A stretch of 58,731 nt of DNA from Verrucomicrobiota bacterium (GCA_030749225.1 JASMKO010000117.1:1-58731); one strand, 5' to 3'. Numbered from the stretch's first letter, positions 9,451 to 18,598 are shown. The notes: a model not told the origin generated them from the letters alone. Numbers and translations are program-made.

Positions 9451-10020
9451 TTAAACCGTCAGGTCCAAAAAATTCTGCATCATCGTGTGGCCGTGCTCGG
9501 TGAGGATGCTCTCGGGATGAAACTGCACGCCCCAGATCGGAAACTCCTTGTGGCGCAGTCCCATGATTTCTCCCTCCTCTGTTTCTGATGTGACCTTCAG
9601 GCAGTCCGGCAGCGTCTCGCGTTTGACAACGAGTGAGTGGTAGCGCGTGGCGATGTAAGGGGAGGGGATGCCCTTGAACAAATCCTTGCCATCGTGAGTG
9701 ACGGGTGAGGTTTTGCCGTGCATCATTCGATAGTTCACCACGACCTCGCCGCCGTAGGCCTGTCCGATGCACTGATGCCCGAGGCAGACGCCCATGATCG
9801 GCAGTTTGCCGGCGAAGTGCTTGATGACATCGATCGACAGGCCGGCCTCGCGTGGGGTACAGGGGCCGGGGGACACGAGGATGCGATCCGGTTTGTCGGC
9901 CTCAATCTCCTCGATGGTGACCTCGTCGTTTCGGTGCACCAACACGTCCGCCTTCAACTCGCCCAGGTACTGGACCAGGTTGAAGGTAAATGAATCGTAG
10001 TTGTCGAGGACGAGCACCAT
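9451..10020 (-). CDS. trpG: Glutamine amidotransferase subunit of anthranilate / aminodeoxychorismate synthase
   Basis: The 189-residue protein is full length for TrpG/PabA. It begins with the typical Asp-Asn-Tyr-Asp-Ser-Phe-Thr motif. The class-I amidotransferase triad is present: nucleophile Cys79 in Gly-Val-Cys-Leu-Gly-His, and His168 and Glu170 in Gln-Phe-His-Pro-Glu. The oxyanion Ser-Pro-Gly-Pro motif is at 50-53. It supplies ammonia from glutamine to a chorismate-binding partner (TrpE or PabB), giving anthranilate for tryptophan or aminodeoxychorismate for folate. No partner gene is in the window, so the two roles cannot be separated; many bacteria use one subunit for both. It lies 46 bases after dapL on the same strand, with one copy of the palindrome CTTGGCCAAG (10050-10059) in the gap. 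It converges on gntP across a 15-base gap with no visible terminator. Confidence 0.92.
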   Translation of the reverse strand: MVLVLDNYDSFTFNLVQYLGELKADVLVHRNDEVTIEEIEADKPDRILVSPGPCTPREAGLSIDVIKHFAGKLPIMGVCLGHQCIGQAYGGEVVVNYRMMHGKTSPVTHDGKDLFKGIPSPYIATRYHSLVVKRETLPDCLKVTSETEEGEIMGLRHKEFPIWGVQFHPESILTEHGHTMMQNFLDLTV

Positions 10021-10066
10021 CGGGGGGGCAAACTACAGTTCAGGGGCGGCTTGGCCAAGCAGCGTG

Positions 10067-11317
10067 TCAAAACTCGAACTTTACGTCGCCCAGGCGAGAG
10101 GCGATTTCGTTGATCACGCGATCCTCGTCGGCCTCGTCGCTGGCAGCGAAAGTGACGCTGAAACGGATCGCCGGCTCGGCGTCATCCCACGGCACGGTGG
10201 AGATGAGTTTCTCGCGGATCAACCAGTGGGAAAGGGCCTCGCCGTTTTCGAATTCAACCCGTTCGCCGTTGGCGTTCACAGCTGCCTTCGCCGCGCTCAT
10301 GTAGAGGAAAAATGAGCCGCCGGACTTGTTGACCTGAAAGCCGGCGTTCTGCAGCACGACCACCAGCTTGTCCATGCGGCGGGAATACTTGGTCGCTATG
10401 GCTTCTGTGATCTCGGGATGATCGTAGCAGTACGCGGAGGCGTTTTGGATGGCGAGGAACTGGCCGGAGTCAGTGTTGTCCTTCACGTCGCCGTAGGCCT
10501 TGACGAGCAGTGGGTTGCCAACCACGAAGCCGCAGCGCCAGCCGGTCATGTTGAAATTTTTGCTGGTGGAATGAAGTTCGATACCGACATCCTTCGCGCC
10601 CGGGGTGGCGAGAAAACTGAGCGGCTGGTTGCTGTCGTAAACCAAACCGATGTAGGCGGCGTCGTGAATGACGATGAGGTCGTTCGCCTTGGCGAAATCA
10701 ACCACCTTCGCAAAAAACTCCGGTGTGGCGCTGGCGCCGGTCGGGTTGTTCGGATAGTTGAGCACGAGCACCTTGGCTTTCTCAAGCACATCGGCCGGGA
10801 TGCTGTCGAGATCCGGCAGGTAATTGTTCTGAGCAGTCAGGGCGAGGTTGTGCACCTGGCCGCCGTAGTACTTGGCATGCGTGCCGAAAACCGGGTAGCC
10901 AGGGGTGGTCATGATGACGTAGTCGCCCGGGTTGATGAATGCCGCTGGCAGGATGGAGAGTGCGGCCTTGCTGCCGATCGAATGAAGCACCTCGGTGTCG
11001 GGATCGATCCCGCTGACGCTACAGACTTTTTCGAGAAAGTTCGCGGCGGCAACCTTTAGCGCTTGGCCGCCGTTGTCGGAGTAGCCCCGGTTGCTCGGGT
11101 TCTGCGCCTCCTCATGGAGTTTGGCGACAACCTTAGGGAAGGCCATCTCGTCCGGTTCGCCAACGCCCATGTCGATGATCTCCGCACCGGGATTGGCATC
11201 GAGGGCTGCCTTTTTGGCGCGCTTAATCTTCTCAAATTTGTAGATGGCCGTGTCTTTTCCATAGTTGACACCTCCAATGCGTTCCGCGAACAGATTTTGA
11301 ATATAGCTGTCGTACAT
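10067..11317 (-). CDS. dapL: LL-diaminopimelate aminotransferase
   Basis: The start is placed at ATG 11317 (416 residues), because the N-terminus Met-Tyr-Asp-Ser-Tyr-Ile-Gln-Asn-Leu-Phe-Ala-Glu-Arg-Ile-Gly-Gly is typical of the family and the 37 codons upstream look like non-coding sequence. It is a fold-type I PLP aminotransferase. Lys253 in a Ser-Thr-Ser-Lys-Asn-Phe-Asn-Met-Thr-Gly motif is the Schiff-base lysine, with the Asn-Tyr-Pro-Asn-Asn-Pro-Thr-Gly cofactor motif at 187-194 and Asp219 and Tyr222 in the expected places. DapL converts tetrahydrodipicolinate directly to LL-diaminopimelate using glutamate, a shortcut for lysine and peptidoglycan synthesis known from plants, chlamydiae and Verrucomicrobia among others. 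That fits the proposed affiliation. It is first in a two-gene minus-strand unit with trpG. Confidence 0.92.
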   Translation of the reverse strand: MYDSYIQNLFAERIGGVNYGKDTAIYKFEKIKRAKKAALDANPGAEIIDMGVGEPDEMAFPKVVAKLHEEAQNPSNRGYSDNGGQALKVAAANFLEKVCSVSGIDPDTEVLHSIGSKAALSILPAAFINPGDYVIMTTPGYPVFGTHAKYYGGQVHNLALTAQNNYLPDLDSIPADVLEKAKVLVLNYPNNPTGASATPEFFAKVVDFAKANDLIVIHDAAYIGLVYDSNQPLSFLATPGAKDVGIELHSTSKNFNMTGWRCGFVVGNPLLVKAYGDVKDNTDSGQFLAIQNASAYCYDHPEITEAIATKYSRRMDKLVVVLQNAGFQVNKSGGSFFLYMSAAKAAVNANGERVEFENGEALSHWLIREKLISTVPWDDAEPAIRFSVTFAASDEADEDRVINEIASRLGDVKFEF

Positions 11318-11607
11318 GTTTTTATGTGGGAAAATTGCTCTTGGCCATACGATCACAAGCCGTGCAGAGCTTATTCGCGAAAAAAGATAGTGCAAGCCAG
11401 CGCATTTACAGCTAAGCAACAAGTGCACTTAAGTGACACGAAGCCAGTTTGTTAAGAATAAGATGTCGCAGTGAAAAAAACAAGGAGATGGGACATTTTG
11501 ACCTAGTTTTGAGGTTTTGGGTTGTGTTGTGAATAAGTGTGCGTAGAATCGCGCCAGTTTGTCCCTATTGGGACGCTTGGATTTGAGCGCTAAAGAACAG
11601 CAGGCTT
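11318..11607. other. Divergent intergenic region between dapL and corA
   Basis: This 290-base gap separates divergent genes and should hold promoters for both. It contains a perfect 10-base palindrome AAGTGCACTT at 11421-11430, followed at once by another AAGTG, a possible operator. A candidate corA promoter is annotated separately at 11522-11549. No clear minus-strand promoter for dapL was recognised, and no leader RNA structure such as a magnesium-sensing M-box was seen. Confidence 0.4.
11522..11549 (+). promoter_or_regulatory. Candidate sigma-70-type promoter for the corA operon
   Basis: TTGTGT at 11522-11527 and TAGAAT at 11544-11549 are separated by 16 bases, matching the -35 and -10 boxes in 4 of 6 and 5 of 6 positions. 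The start would be near 11556, leaving a leader of about 50 bases before the ATG at 11608. This is based on sequence similarity only. Confidence 0.35.
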
Positions 11608-12609
11608 ATGGTGAGGTCATTCGCATTTACGACCGAAGGCAAGTTGCACAGCAAGGATATCGAGTTGTTCCTGATGCCCACGCTGTTGGCAGACACCAAG
11701 CTGTTCCTGTGGGTAGATCTTGAGGATCCGACGCCACAGGAAACCGATTTCCTCCTTAAAAACGTTTTCCATTTTCATCCCCTGTCCATCGAAGACAGCG
11801 TGACGGAGAGTCCGTCCCCGAAGGTCGAGGAGTATCAGCCCAAGGAGAAGGACAAGTTTTCGCCGTACCTGTTCATGGTGATCCACGCGGTGGACTACAG
11901 CCGCAAGGACGGGGTGTTCGCGACGTCGGAGCTGAGTTTTTACCTGGGCAAGAATTTTCTGGTGACTTACCACCACAAGCCGCTGCGGCCGGTGGAGTTG
12001 GCGGCGGAGATGTGCTTGCGCAACACGGCGGACATCGCGACGGAGCCGGATCGTGTGGCTCACACGCTGCTGGACTTGATCGTGGAAAATTACAAGCCGG
12101 CCTTGGACGAGTTGGCGATGGAAGTGGCGGAGGTAGAGCAGCGGGCGCTCGCCGATCCCGGCAAGGAGACGCTCAATACGATCCTGCAGATCAAGAAGGA
12201 GGTGCTGCAGTTGCGCCAGATCATAGGCCCGCAGAAGGAGGTGTTGAGTCGGTTTGTGCGCGGCGAGTTCAAACTCGTCCGGTCGCACCTGATCCCGTAC
12301 TACCGCGACGTGTACGACGGGCTGTACAACATCGGCGAGCTGGCGGCGCGCTACGCGGAGTCGTTGACAGGCGTACTGCAGGTGTACCTGAATATGTCGT
12401 CGAACAAGACCGGGGAGATCGTCAAGTTGCTGACGGTGTTCACGGTGATCACGACGCCGATGATGCTCGTTGGCACGTGGTATGGGATGAACTTTCGGAA
12501 CATGCCGGAGATTGCGTCAGGCAAGACCGGCTATCTCGTTGCGTTGGCGGTGACCGCGGCTTCCACGCTGGGCACCATTGTTTATTTCAAAATCAAAAAG
12601 TGGCTCTGA
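11608..12609 (+). CDS. corA: CorA-type divalent metal (Mg2+/Co2+) channel
   Basis: The 333-residue protein has the CorA architecture: a soluble cytoplasmic alpha/beta N-terminal domain, a long charged helix (about residues 150-265) and two C-terminal membrane helices. The signature Tyr-Gly-Met-Asn lies at the end of the first membrane helix near residue 293. After the second helix the tail is short and basic (Lys-Ile-Lys-Lys-Trp-Leu), as usual. The family forms pentameric inner-membrane channels for Mg2+, and sometimes Co2+, Ni2+ or Zn2+. The stop is 5 bases before the histidine-kinase gene, so it is probably the first gene of an operon corA - kinase - regulator - membrane protein. Its link to the two-component pair may only be shared transcription. 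The start ATG has no strong ribosome binding site, but no better start lies in the conserved region. Confidence 0.9.
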   Translation: MVRSFAFTTEGKLHSKDIELFLMPTLLADTKLFLWVDLEDPTPQETDFLLKNVFHFHPLSIEDSVTESPSPKVEEYQPKEKDKFSPYLFMVIHAVDYSRKDGVFATSELSFYLGKNFLVTYHHKPLRPVELAAEMCLRNTADIATEPDRVAHTLLDLIVENYKPALDELAMEVAEVEQRALADPGKETLNTILQIKKEVLQLRQIIGPQKEVLSRFVRGEFKLVRSHLIPYYRDVYDGLYNIGELAARYAESLTGVLQVYLNMSSNKTGEIVKLLTVFTVITTPMMLVGTWYGMNFRNMPEIASGKTGYLVALAVTAASTLGTIVYFKIKKWL

Positions 12610-12614
12610 GCTGC

Positions 12615-13856
12615 ATGCCCTCGACCAAGTCCAGTTTTATCGAAAAGGTTCTTGGGCGCATCGATGCGCTCAATCCGGAGAACCTGCAGTCGTTTGTGGA
12701 GCGGCTGGTGCGTGACCGGTCGTTTCTCGAGACGTTGTTCGACACGATCGAGGACGGCGTGCTCGTCGCCGACCCAGAGGGGCGGGTCACGTATCTAAAT
12801 GCTTCCGCGGGTCGACTGACCGGCTTTGACGAGGCGGAGGCGCTGGATCAGCCGGTGGAGCGGCTGTTGCCGGAGCTGGACTGGGCGTCGCTGCAGGCGG
12901 CGGATGACGAGGGTGGCCAGAGTGTCGTGCGGCGGGAGTTCGAGCTGGAGTATCCCAGAAAACGGTTCATCCGGCTTTACGCTGCGCCTATCGACGGCGA
13001 GGCCAAGGGCAGCACCGGCATGGCGCTGATCCTGCACGACGCGACTGAGGCGCGGGAGCAGACCCACGAGGCGATCGAGAGCGAGCGCATCCAGGCGCTG
13101 ACGCTGCTCGCGGCCAGCGTAGCGCACGAGCTTGGCAATCCGCTGAACGCGCTGAGCATTCATTTGCAGTTGATGGAGCGGGAGATCCGCAAGCTTGGCC
13201 AACCGGCGGCGAGCATGGACGAGCGCTTGGCCAAGCGCGACGGCGACCCTGGCGAGGTGGGCGACATTGCGGCCAAGCTGGAGAAATACATCGGCGTGGC
13301 GAAGGGCGAGGTCAACCGGCTTGATTACATCGTGACGCAGTTCCTGCAGGCTATCCGCCCGAGCCGGCCCAAGTTCAAGAAAAGCTCCCTCACCGACACG
13401 ATCGATGAGACGATCGAGTTGCTGCGCCCAGAGTTTGATAACCGCGGCCAGACGATCAAGCTGGAGTTTGCAAAGGCACTGCCGCTGGCCCTATTCGACG
13501 CCGCGCAGATCAAGCAGTCGCTGATCAACCTAATGAAAAACTCGATGCATGCGATGAGCACAGGCGGCGAGTTGACCGTCCGGACCGGCGAGGCCGGCGC
13601 TGGCGTCTGGGTGAGCCTGACCGACACCGGCGGTGGCATCCCGCAGGAACAGATCAAGCGGATCTTCGAGCCTTACTACACGACAAAAGAAAAAGGCTCC
13701 GGGCTTGGCCTGATGATCGTACAGCGGATCGTGCGCGATCACGACGGCAGGCTTGAACTGGTGAGCCACGGCGGCAAGGGAACGACCTTCCGCATCTGGC
13801 TGCCGATCGAGGAGCGGCGGCAGCGGCTGATTGAGACGGCCAGCAACGAGGCATGA
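12615..13856 (+). CDS. PAS-domain NtrB-like sensor histidine kinase (cytoplasmic)
   Basis: The start is at ATG 12615 (413 residues). The frame extends far upstream, but that part lies over corA in another frame and is not real. Residues 30-135 form a PAS domain (Thr-Ile-Glu-Asp-Gly-Val-Leu-Val). The H-box (Ala-His-Glu-Leu-Gly-Asn-Pro-Leu-Asn) places the phosphorylated His near residue 170. An N-box lies near 300, and G-boxes near 336 (Asp-Thr-Gly-Gly-Gly-Ile) and 361 (Gly-Ser-Gly-Leu-Gly-Leu). No membrane segment is visible, so it senses something inside the cell. Between the H-box helix and the next helix a Gly/Asp-rich insert carries one full 16-base copy of the window's palindrome (13223-13238, read Leu-Ala-Lys-Arg). 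The stop overlaps the response-regulator start by 4 bases, so they form a cognate pair. Confidence 0.9.
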   Translation: MPSTKSSFIEKVLGRIDALNPENLQSFVERLVRDRSFLETLFDTIEDGVLVADPEGRVTYLNASAGRLTGFDEAEALDQPVERLLPELDWASLQAADDEGGQSVVRREFELEYPRKRFIRLYAAPIDGEAKGSTGMALILHDATEAREQTHEAIESERIQALTLLAASVAHELGNPLNALSIHLQLMEREIRKLGQPAASMDERLAKRDGDPGEVGDIAAKLEKYIGVAKGEVNRLDYIVTQFLQAIRPSRPKFKKSSLTDTIDETIELLRPEFDNRGQTIKLEFAKALPLALFDAAQIKQSLINLMKNSMHAMSTGGELTVRTGEAGAGVWVSLTDTGGGIPQEQIKRIFEPYYTTKEKGSGLGLMIVQRIVRDHDGRLELVSHGGKGTTFRIWLPIEERRQRLIETASNEA

Positions 13857-15226
13857 ACCCGAACCTGCTCATAGTGGACGACGAGAAGCCGACCCGCGAC
13901 GGCCTGCGCGCCGCGCTGGAGGATCGGTATGAGGTGTACGTTGCGGAGGACGCCGTCTCGGCGGCTGGCTTGCTCGAGGCGGAGTCGTTCGAGGTTTTGC
14001 TGACCGATTTCCGGCTGCCGAATAACGAGGACGGCATGAAACTGATCGCCCGGGCCAAGTCCCTAGCCAAACCGCCAATCTGCATCTTGATGACCGCCTA
14101 CGGCTCGGAGGAATTGGCAGTGGAGGCGCTCAAGCAGGGTGCCGACGACTACCTGGCCAAGGGTCGAATGCAGATCGACGAACTCGAGACACGCATCGCC
14201 CGGGCGCTCAAGCTGCGTACCTTGGAGAGTGAAAACAAGACACTCAAGCAGCAACTCGACAAAAAATTCGGGTTAGAAAACATTATCGGCGACTCAGAGC
14301 CAATGCAGAAGGTGATGGACATTGTCCGTCAGGTGGCGCCGTCGCGGGCGACCGTGCTGATTCAGGGCGAGAGCGGCACTGGCAAGGAGTTGTTGGCCAA
14401 GGCGATTCACCAGCTCAGCCCGCGCTCGGCCAAGCCGATGGTGACGGTGCATTGCGCGGCGTTGTCGCCGACGCTGCTCGAGAGCGAATTGTTCGGCCAC
14501 GAGAAGGGGGCGTTCACCGGCGCGCACGAGCGACGCGTTGGGCGGTTCGAGCAGGCCGAGGGCGGGACGTTGTTCCTCGACGAGATCGGCGAGATTGACG
14601 AGACGACACAGGTCAAGCTGCTGCGGTTTCTTGGCGAGCGCACCTTCGAGCGGGTGGGCGGCAGCAAGACATTGTCGGCGGATGTGCGGGTGGTCGCGGC
14701 GACGAACAAAAACCTGAAGGAACTGGTGGATGGCAGCGAGTTTCGCGAGGACCTCTATTTTCGGCTGAGCGTGGTGGAGCTTTGGGCGCCGCCGCTGCGG
14801 GAGCGCGCGTCGGACATCCCGATGTTGGCGTTGAGCTTTCTGCGCGAGTTCGCCGAGGAGAATGTCAAGCCGGTGAGTGACTTTACCGCCGACGCGCTCG
14901 AGGCGATCGTCCGATACGCCTGGCCTGGGAACGTGCGGGAACTGCGTACGGCGGTGGAGCACGCGGTCGTTTTGGCGAAGGGCGACATGATCGAGTTGGC
15001 CGGCCTGCCGCAGTCGGTGCAGAGCCGCGGCGTGATCCAGCATGAAAAGCAACTGGCCCAGCCAGTCACTGGCCGGGGTGTGACGCTCGAGGAGGCGGAG
15101 AAGCAACTTATCATCCGCACGCTGAAGGAGTGCCGCGGCAACCGGACGTCGGCGGCCCGGAAAATCGGCATCAGCCGGCGGACGCTGCATCGCAAACTCA
15201 ACCGCTACGGCCTAGACGGAATTTGA
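13853..15226 (+). CDS. NtrC-type sigma-54-dependent response regulator
   Basis: The 457-residue protein has the complete three-domain layout. The receiver domain (1-120) has Asp9-Asp10, phosphorylation site Asp52 in Leu-Thr-Asp-Phe-Arg-Leu and a late Lys. The central AAA+ domain (about 145-385) has Walker A Gly-Glu-Ser-Gly-Thr-Gly-Lys near 172, the sigma-54-contacting GAFTGA loop near 219 and the Leu-Phe-Leu-Asp-Glu-Ile Walker B region. A Fis-type helix-turn-helix occupies about 420-455. With GAFTGA intact it should activate sigma-54 promoters once phosphorylated by the overlapping kinase. Targets cannot be proven. The adjacent polysaccharide genes are the obvious candidates, because kinase/NtrC pairs regulate export clusters in other bacteria. 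The sigma-54-like promoters near glnII and amtB in this window are an alternative. The next gene starts 12 bases after the stop. Confidence 0.93.
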   Translation: MNPNLLIVDDEKPTRDGLRAALEDRYEVYVAEDAVSAAGLLEAESFEVLLTDFRLPNNEDGMKLIARAKSLAKPPICILMTAYGSEELAVEALKQGADDYLAKGRMQIDELETRIARALKLRTLESENKTLKQQLDKKFGLENIIGDSEPMQKVMDIVRQVAPSRATVLIQGESGTGKELLAKAIHQLSPRSAKPMVTVHCAALSPTLLESELFGHEKGAFTGAHERRVGRFEQAEGGTLFLDEIGEIDETTQVKLLRFLGERTFERVGGSKTLSADVRVVAATNKNLKELVDGSEFREDLYFRLSVVELWAPPLRERASDIPMLALSFLREFAEENVKPVSDFTADALEAIVRYAWPGNVRELRTAVEHAVVLAKGDMIELAGLPQSVQSRGVIQHEKQLAQPVTGRGVTLEEAEKQLIIRTLKECRGNRTSAARKIGISRRTLHRKLNRYGLDGI

Positions 15227-15238
15227 ACGCGATGCGGC

Positions 15239-17167
15239 ATGAGCGCATCCAAGGGTGACCGTGCGTCGGCGCAGAAACGGATGATCCGGGTTCAGGAAAT
15301 CATACATAGCCTTGAGGAGGGCAAATGGGCCAAGCGCATTCGCGGCCTCGTGTTGCTGTTGCTACTTGGGAGTCTGGGGCTGGTATACAACCTGAACCTC
15401 ACACAGAATTTCACGTCTCCTGAGGCGATGGATGCCGCGCAACTGGCCCGGAACATCGCGGAGGGGCGCGGTTACACCACGCGATTCATTCGGCCGTTGA
15501 GTGTCGACATAATGCGGCAGCACGGCTCGATTTCCGATGAGAACCCACGCAGTCATCTCCCTGACATCAGCAACCCGCCGCTGTACCCGCTGCTACTGGC
15601 CGGGTGGATGAAGGTGCTGCCGTTTAAGTTCGAAATCGATCTCCAAAAGGTAAACGAGTTCCAGCGATATCAACCGGAGTTTCTGATTTGGCTGTTCAAC
15701 CAAGCGTTGTTTTTTGCGGCGTTGATTCAACTCTTTCGGCTGGGCGAAAGGCTGTTTGACCAACCGGTGGCCTGGTGCGCGGCGCTGCTCTTTTTAGGGA
15801 CGGAGCTTTACTGGAAATTCAGCACCTCGGGGCTCCCGGTGATGTTGTTGCTGGTGCTGTTTCTGGCCTTGGTCAAGACGCTTGTGAGGTTGGAAGAGCA
15901 GGGGAATGACGGGACGCCGCAGAGCGGCGGCTGGTTTGCCGCGATGGCGCTTTGGGCCGGGGCACTGGCCGGTCTGGGCGGGTTGACCCGCTACGGCTTT
16001 GCCTGGGTGATCCTGCCGGTGCTGGTTTATCTCGGTTGTTTTTTGGGCCGGCACCGGGGCCGGACGGTGGCGATGGCGCTGCTGGGATTCTTGCTCGTGA
16101 TGACGCCGTGGCTGGTGCGCAATGCGCAATTGAGTGGCAACCTTTTCGGCGCGACTGGTTTGGCCCTGTATGGGGAGACGTACTCTTTCCCGGGCGACAC
16201 GCTCGAACGGACTTTGTTGCCAAGCGACACGCCGGTGGACGGCGAGGATGAAATCAAGGTTAAGGTAACCGATCGCGTTGGCTTGTGGGACATCGGCAAC
16301 AAGCTGAAACGCAACCTCCGCGATCTGCTGGTGCACGAGTTGCCGCGGTTCTCCGGCGGCTGGTTCGCGGTGGTTTGCCTCGTTGGCCTGGTGATGCCGT
16401 TTCGGAGCCGGTTGCTCCGCCGGTTGCGAGTTTTTTTGTTGATGACACTCGTGCTGTTCGGGTTGGGCCAAGCGCTTGGCCGCACGCATCTCTCGTCACC
16501 CAACGGTACGCTCACGGAACTGCTGGCAAGGTCACTTGGCCAAGGCGCGCTTGTGACCCCTGTATCGGTCGTGAACGGCGAAAACCTTTTGGCCATCCTT
16601 GGGCCGGTCCTGTTTCTGTTCGGCGCAGGGCTGTTTTTTTCGATGCTGGATCAATGGAGAGTGAGCCTGCCGGAAATGCGCCTGGCCGCTTCTGCCGGCC
16701 TAGTCGTGGCCGCCTCGCTTCCAATGGGCATGAGTTTTTTTCTGCCGCACCCCGCCCCCGTGGCCGACCCGCTATACCATCCAGCGCGACTGCAATATCT
16801 TCGCTCCGTACCGGTTGAGCATGGCTCGCCCCAGATCAAGCAGGATGACTTGGTGATGAGTGACCTGCCTTGGGCCGTGGCGTGGTACGGCAATCAGGAT
16901 TGCGTTTGGCTGACTCGCAACGTGCAGCCGGCTTTTTACACCTTCAACGACCGGTGGCCGGTAAGTGCCATTTATTTCACCGAGATCACCACTGAGCAGC
17001 AGTATACCCCCCGGATGGTGAATGCACCTGAGTCGAACTGGGAGCGGTTTATGTTAGCCATGCAGATCAGGGGGGATTTGCCTGATGGATTCCCTTTAAA
17101 GGCTGTGTCGAATATCTTCTCGCCGGGTCAATGGCTGTTTTTTACCGCCCCGGAAGAACAGCCGTAG
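15239..17167 (+). CDS. GT39-like polytopic membrane glycosyltransferase
   Basis: The 642-residue protein has a short cytoplasmic N-terminus, a first membrane helix near residues 38-55, then a large periplasmic loop with Ser-Pro-Glu-Ala-Met-Asp-Ala-Ala-Gln-Leu-Ala-Arg-Asn and a Pro-Pro-Leu-Tyr-Pro-Leu motif near 117. This layout is typical of ArnT/PMT-like (GT39/GT83) lipid-linked sugar transferases, where the early acidic residue is catalytic. At least eight further membrane helices follow, and the C-terminal domain (about 530-642) is soluble. It should transfer a sugar from an undecaprenyl- or dolichyl-type lipid carrier on the periplasmic side. The acceptor is unknown. It ends the corA operon and lies directly before the polysaccharide-export genes. 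A palindrome copy is at 16535 (read Leu-Gly-Gln), and a degenerate double copy is near 16445. Confidence 0.7.
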   Translation: MSASKGDRASAQKRMIRVQEIIHSLEEGKWAKRIRGLVLLLLLGSLGLVYNLNLTQNFTSPEAMDAAQLARNIAEGRGYTTRFIRPLSVDIMRQHGSISDENPRSHLPDISNPPLYPLLLAGWMKVLPFKFEIDLQKVNEFQRYQPEFLIWLFNQALFFAALIQLFRLGERLFDQPVAWCAALLFLGTELYWKFSTSGLPVMLLLVLFLALVKTLVRLEEQGNDGTPQSGGWFAAMALWAGALAGLGGLTRYGFAWVILPVLVYLGCFLGRHRGRTVAMALLGFLLVMTPWLVRNAQLSGNLFGATGLALYGETYSFPGDTLERTLLPSDTPVDGEDEIKVKVTDRVGLWDIGNKLKRNLRDLLVHELPRFSGGWFAVVCLVGLVMPFRSRLLRRLRVFLLMTLVLFGLGQALGRTHLSSPNGTLTELLARSLGQGALVTPVSVVNGENLLAILGPVLFLFGAGLFFSMLDQWRVSLPEMRLAASAGLVVAASLPMGMSFFLPHPAPVADPLYHPARLQYLRSVPVEHGSPQIKQDDLVMSDLPWAVAWYGNQDCVWLTRNVQPAFYTFNDRWPVSAIYFTEITTEQQYTPRMVNAPESNWERFMLAMQIRGDLPDGFPLKAVSNIFSPGQWLFFTAPEEQP

Positions 17168-17320
17168 GTGACTGTTATCAATGGGGTTGAGACGATAAAA
17201 AAAGTCGAAAAACTAATGCGATTGGGGTTGACAGCAGCGGTGGAGCAACGAAAATGCCCCTCCATTTAGCCCTGCTGACCTGCTGGGGCGATTGATTTGC
17301 GGATTTTTAGAGATAAAGAC

Positions 17321-18523
17321 ATGAACAAAAAAATTGTCACCTTGGGAATGGCCGCGATTGGGGTCACCGCAGCGCAGGCTGCCGATGCCGGTAAGGCTTG
17401 GGAAGTCACCGCTTCGTTGCGTGGATTCTACGACGACAACTACACTACCTCACCTGACGAAATTGCAGAGGAGAGCGGAGGGGTAGAGGTCAGTCCCGCT
17501 GTGAGCCTCACCATTGGAGAAGGGACGGACTTGGAGTTCAGCGCAAAGTACGCGTTCGGTCTCCGATACTACGAAGACCGTGACGACAGCGAGGACTATG
17601 GCCATGAATTGGGCATTAGTCTTAATAAAGCGTTTTCCGACACCTCGCTCTTGCAGTTGTCCAACGGTGTTGTGGTTGCCCAAGAGCCAGAATTACTAAA
17701 CGGAGGCACTCCGCTGCGTACTGAAGGCGACAACGTACGCAACTCATTTTCAGCAGGCTACCGCCGCGTTCTTTCTGGGAGTATAGGGGTGGAGGTTGGT
17801 TATGGTAATTCCATTTTCGACTACGACGAAGATTACCATTCATCTCTGCTGGATCGCTCCTACAACGAAGTCAGTCTTGATGTGTTTTACGGCATGGTTC
17901 AGACGGAATACTTCGCAGGCTACCGGTTTTCATCGACGGACTTTGATGGGGACGATCTGCAGGTACCCGGTTTACTTTTCAAGCCGGATGCCCGGAACAA
18001 TCATAGCCATTACGGTTATGTTGGGGCACGTCATCAATTGAACAAGAACCTCTCCGCCGATGCACGGGCGGGTGTTCAATATGCCGATTATTACGATTAC
18101 GACGACATGCCCGGAATGATACCGGAGGACGAGACCAGTCCTTATGTCAGTGCGCGCATGGAATGGGTATATGCCGAGGGGAGCAAACTAGTGTCGGGAG
18201 TCAGCCTTGGACGCGGAGCCACGGATTTGCAGGCTGCTGACCAAGAAATCACTGCGGTTTATTCCCAGTTGATTCACAAGATTAGCGCCAGAGTCCATGG
18301 AACCTTGACCGCTCGCTTCCAGAACTCAGAGATTAGCGGTGGTGGTGAAAAAATGGACGGCGAAGAGGAGGATCTCCTCTTGTTGGGGGCCAGCCTGACT
18401 TACGCAATCGCAGACAATATCTGGGGTGAGGTATCCTACAACTATGACGAACTCGATTCTGACATACCGCACCGCAGTTTCGAGCGGAATTACGTTTCTG
18501 CCGGTGTTGGCACGAGTTTTTAA
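17321..18523 (+). CDS. Outer-membrane beta-barrel protein of a polysaccharide-export locus
   Basis: The start is taken at ATG 17321 (400 residues), which gives a clean signal peptide (Met-Asn-Lys-Lys-Ile then a hydrophobic core, cleavage after Ala-Gln-Ala-Ala-Asp-Ala); the eight upstream codons in frame are charged. The mature part consists of alternating beta-strand segments rich in Tyr, Asp and Gly, and ends in Phe, the usual last residue of outer-membrane barrels. No enzyme motif is seen. Similar barrel proteins accompany Wza/Wzc genes in exopolysaccharide loci, so it may help secrete or anchor the polymer. Base composition is lower in GC than the operon upstream, and there are no copies of the palindrome. 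A strong terminator follows, so it is probably transcribed on its own from the 150-base upstream gap. Confidence 0.7.
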   Translation: MNKKIVTLGMAAIGVTAAQAADAGKAWEVTASLRGFYDDNYTTSPDEIAEESGGVEVSPAVSLTIGEGTDLEFSAKYAFGLRYYEDRDDSEDYGHELGISLNKAFSDTSLLQLSNGVVVAQEPELLNGGTPLRTEGDNVRNSFSAGYRRVLSGSIGVEVGYGNSIFDYDEDYHSSLLDRSYNEVSLDVFYGMVQTEYFAGYRFSSTDFDGDDLQVPGLLFKPDARNNHSHYGYVGARHQLNKNLSADARAGVQYADYYDYDDMPGMIPEDETSPYVSARMEWVYAEGSKLVSGVSLGRGATDLQAADQEITAVYSQLIHKISARVHGTLTARFQNSEISGGGEKMDGEEEDLLLLGASLTYAIADNIWGEVSYNYDELDSDIPHRSFERNYVSAGVGTSF

Positions 18524-18547
18524 TTAGCAAGAACTAAAACTTTTCAC

Positions 18548-18584
18548 GGGAGGCCGGAAGTGTTTATCTGGCCTCCCTTTTTTT
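18548..18584 (+). terminator. Rho-independent terminator after the beta-barrel gene
   Basis: A perfect eight-base GC stem (GGGAGGCC at 18548-18555 and GGCCTCCC at 18570-18577) with a 14-base loop is followed by seven T residues. It separates the barrel gene from the Wzc-like gene that starts at 18599. Confidence 0.88.
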
Positions 18585-18598
18585 CTGGGTCGTAGAAA

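Noticed and set aside
12012-12614. Long upstream extension of the histidine-kinase frame
   Set aside because: It lies entirely over corA in another phase, is low in conserved features and starts inside a well-supported gene. It is a shadow of GC-rich coding sequence.
17287-17300. GG-N10-GC sigma-54-like match just before the beta-barrel gene
   Set aside because: The start point would fall about nine bases before the ATG, leaving no room for a ribosome binding site, and the -24 half matches poorly. Such a spacing match arises easily by chance.
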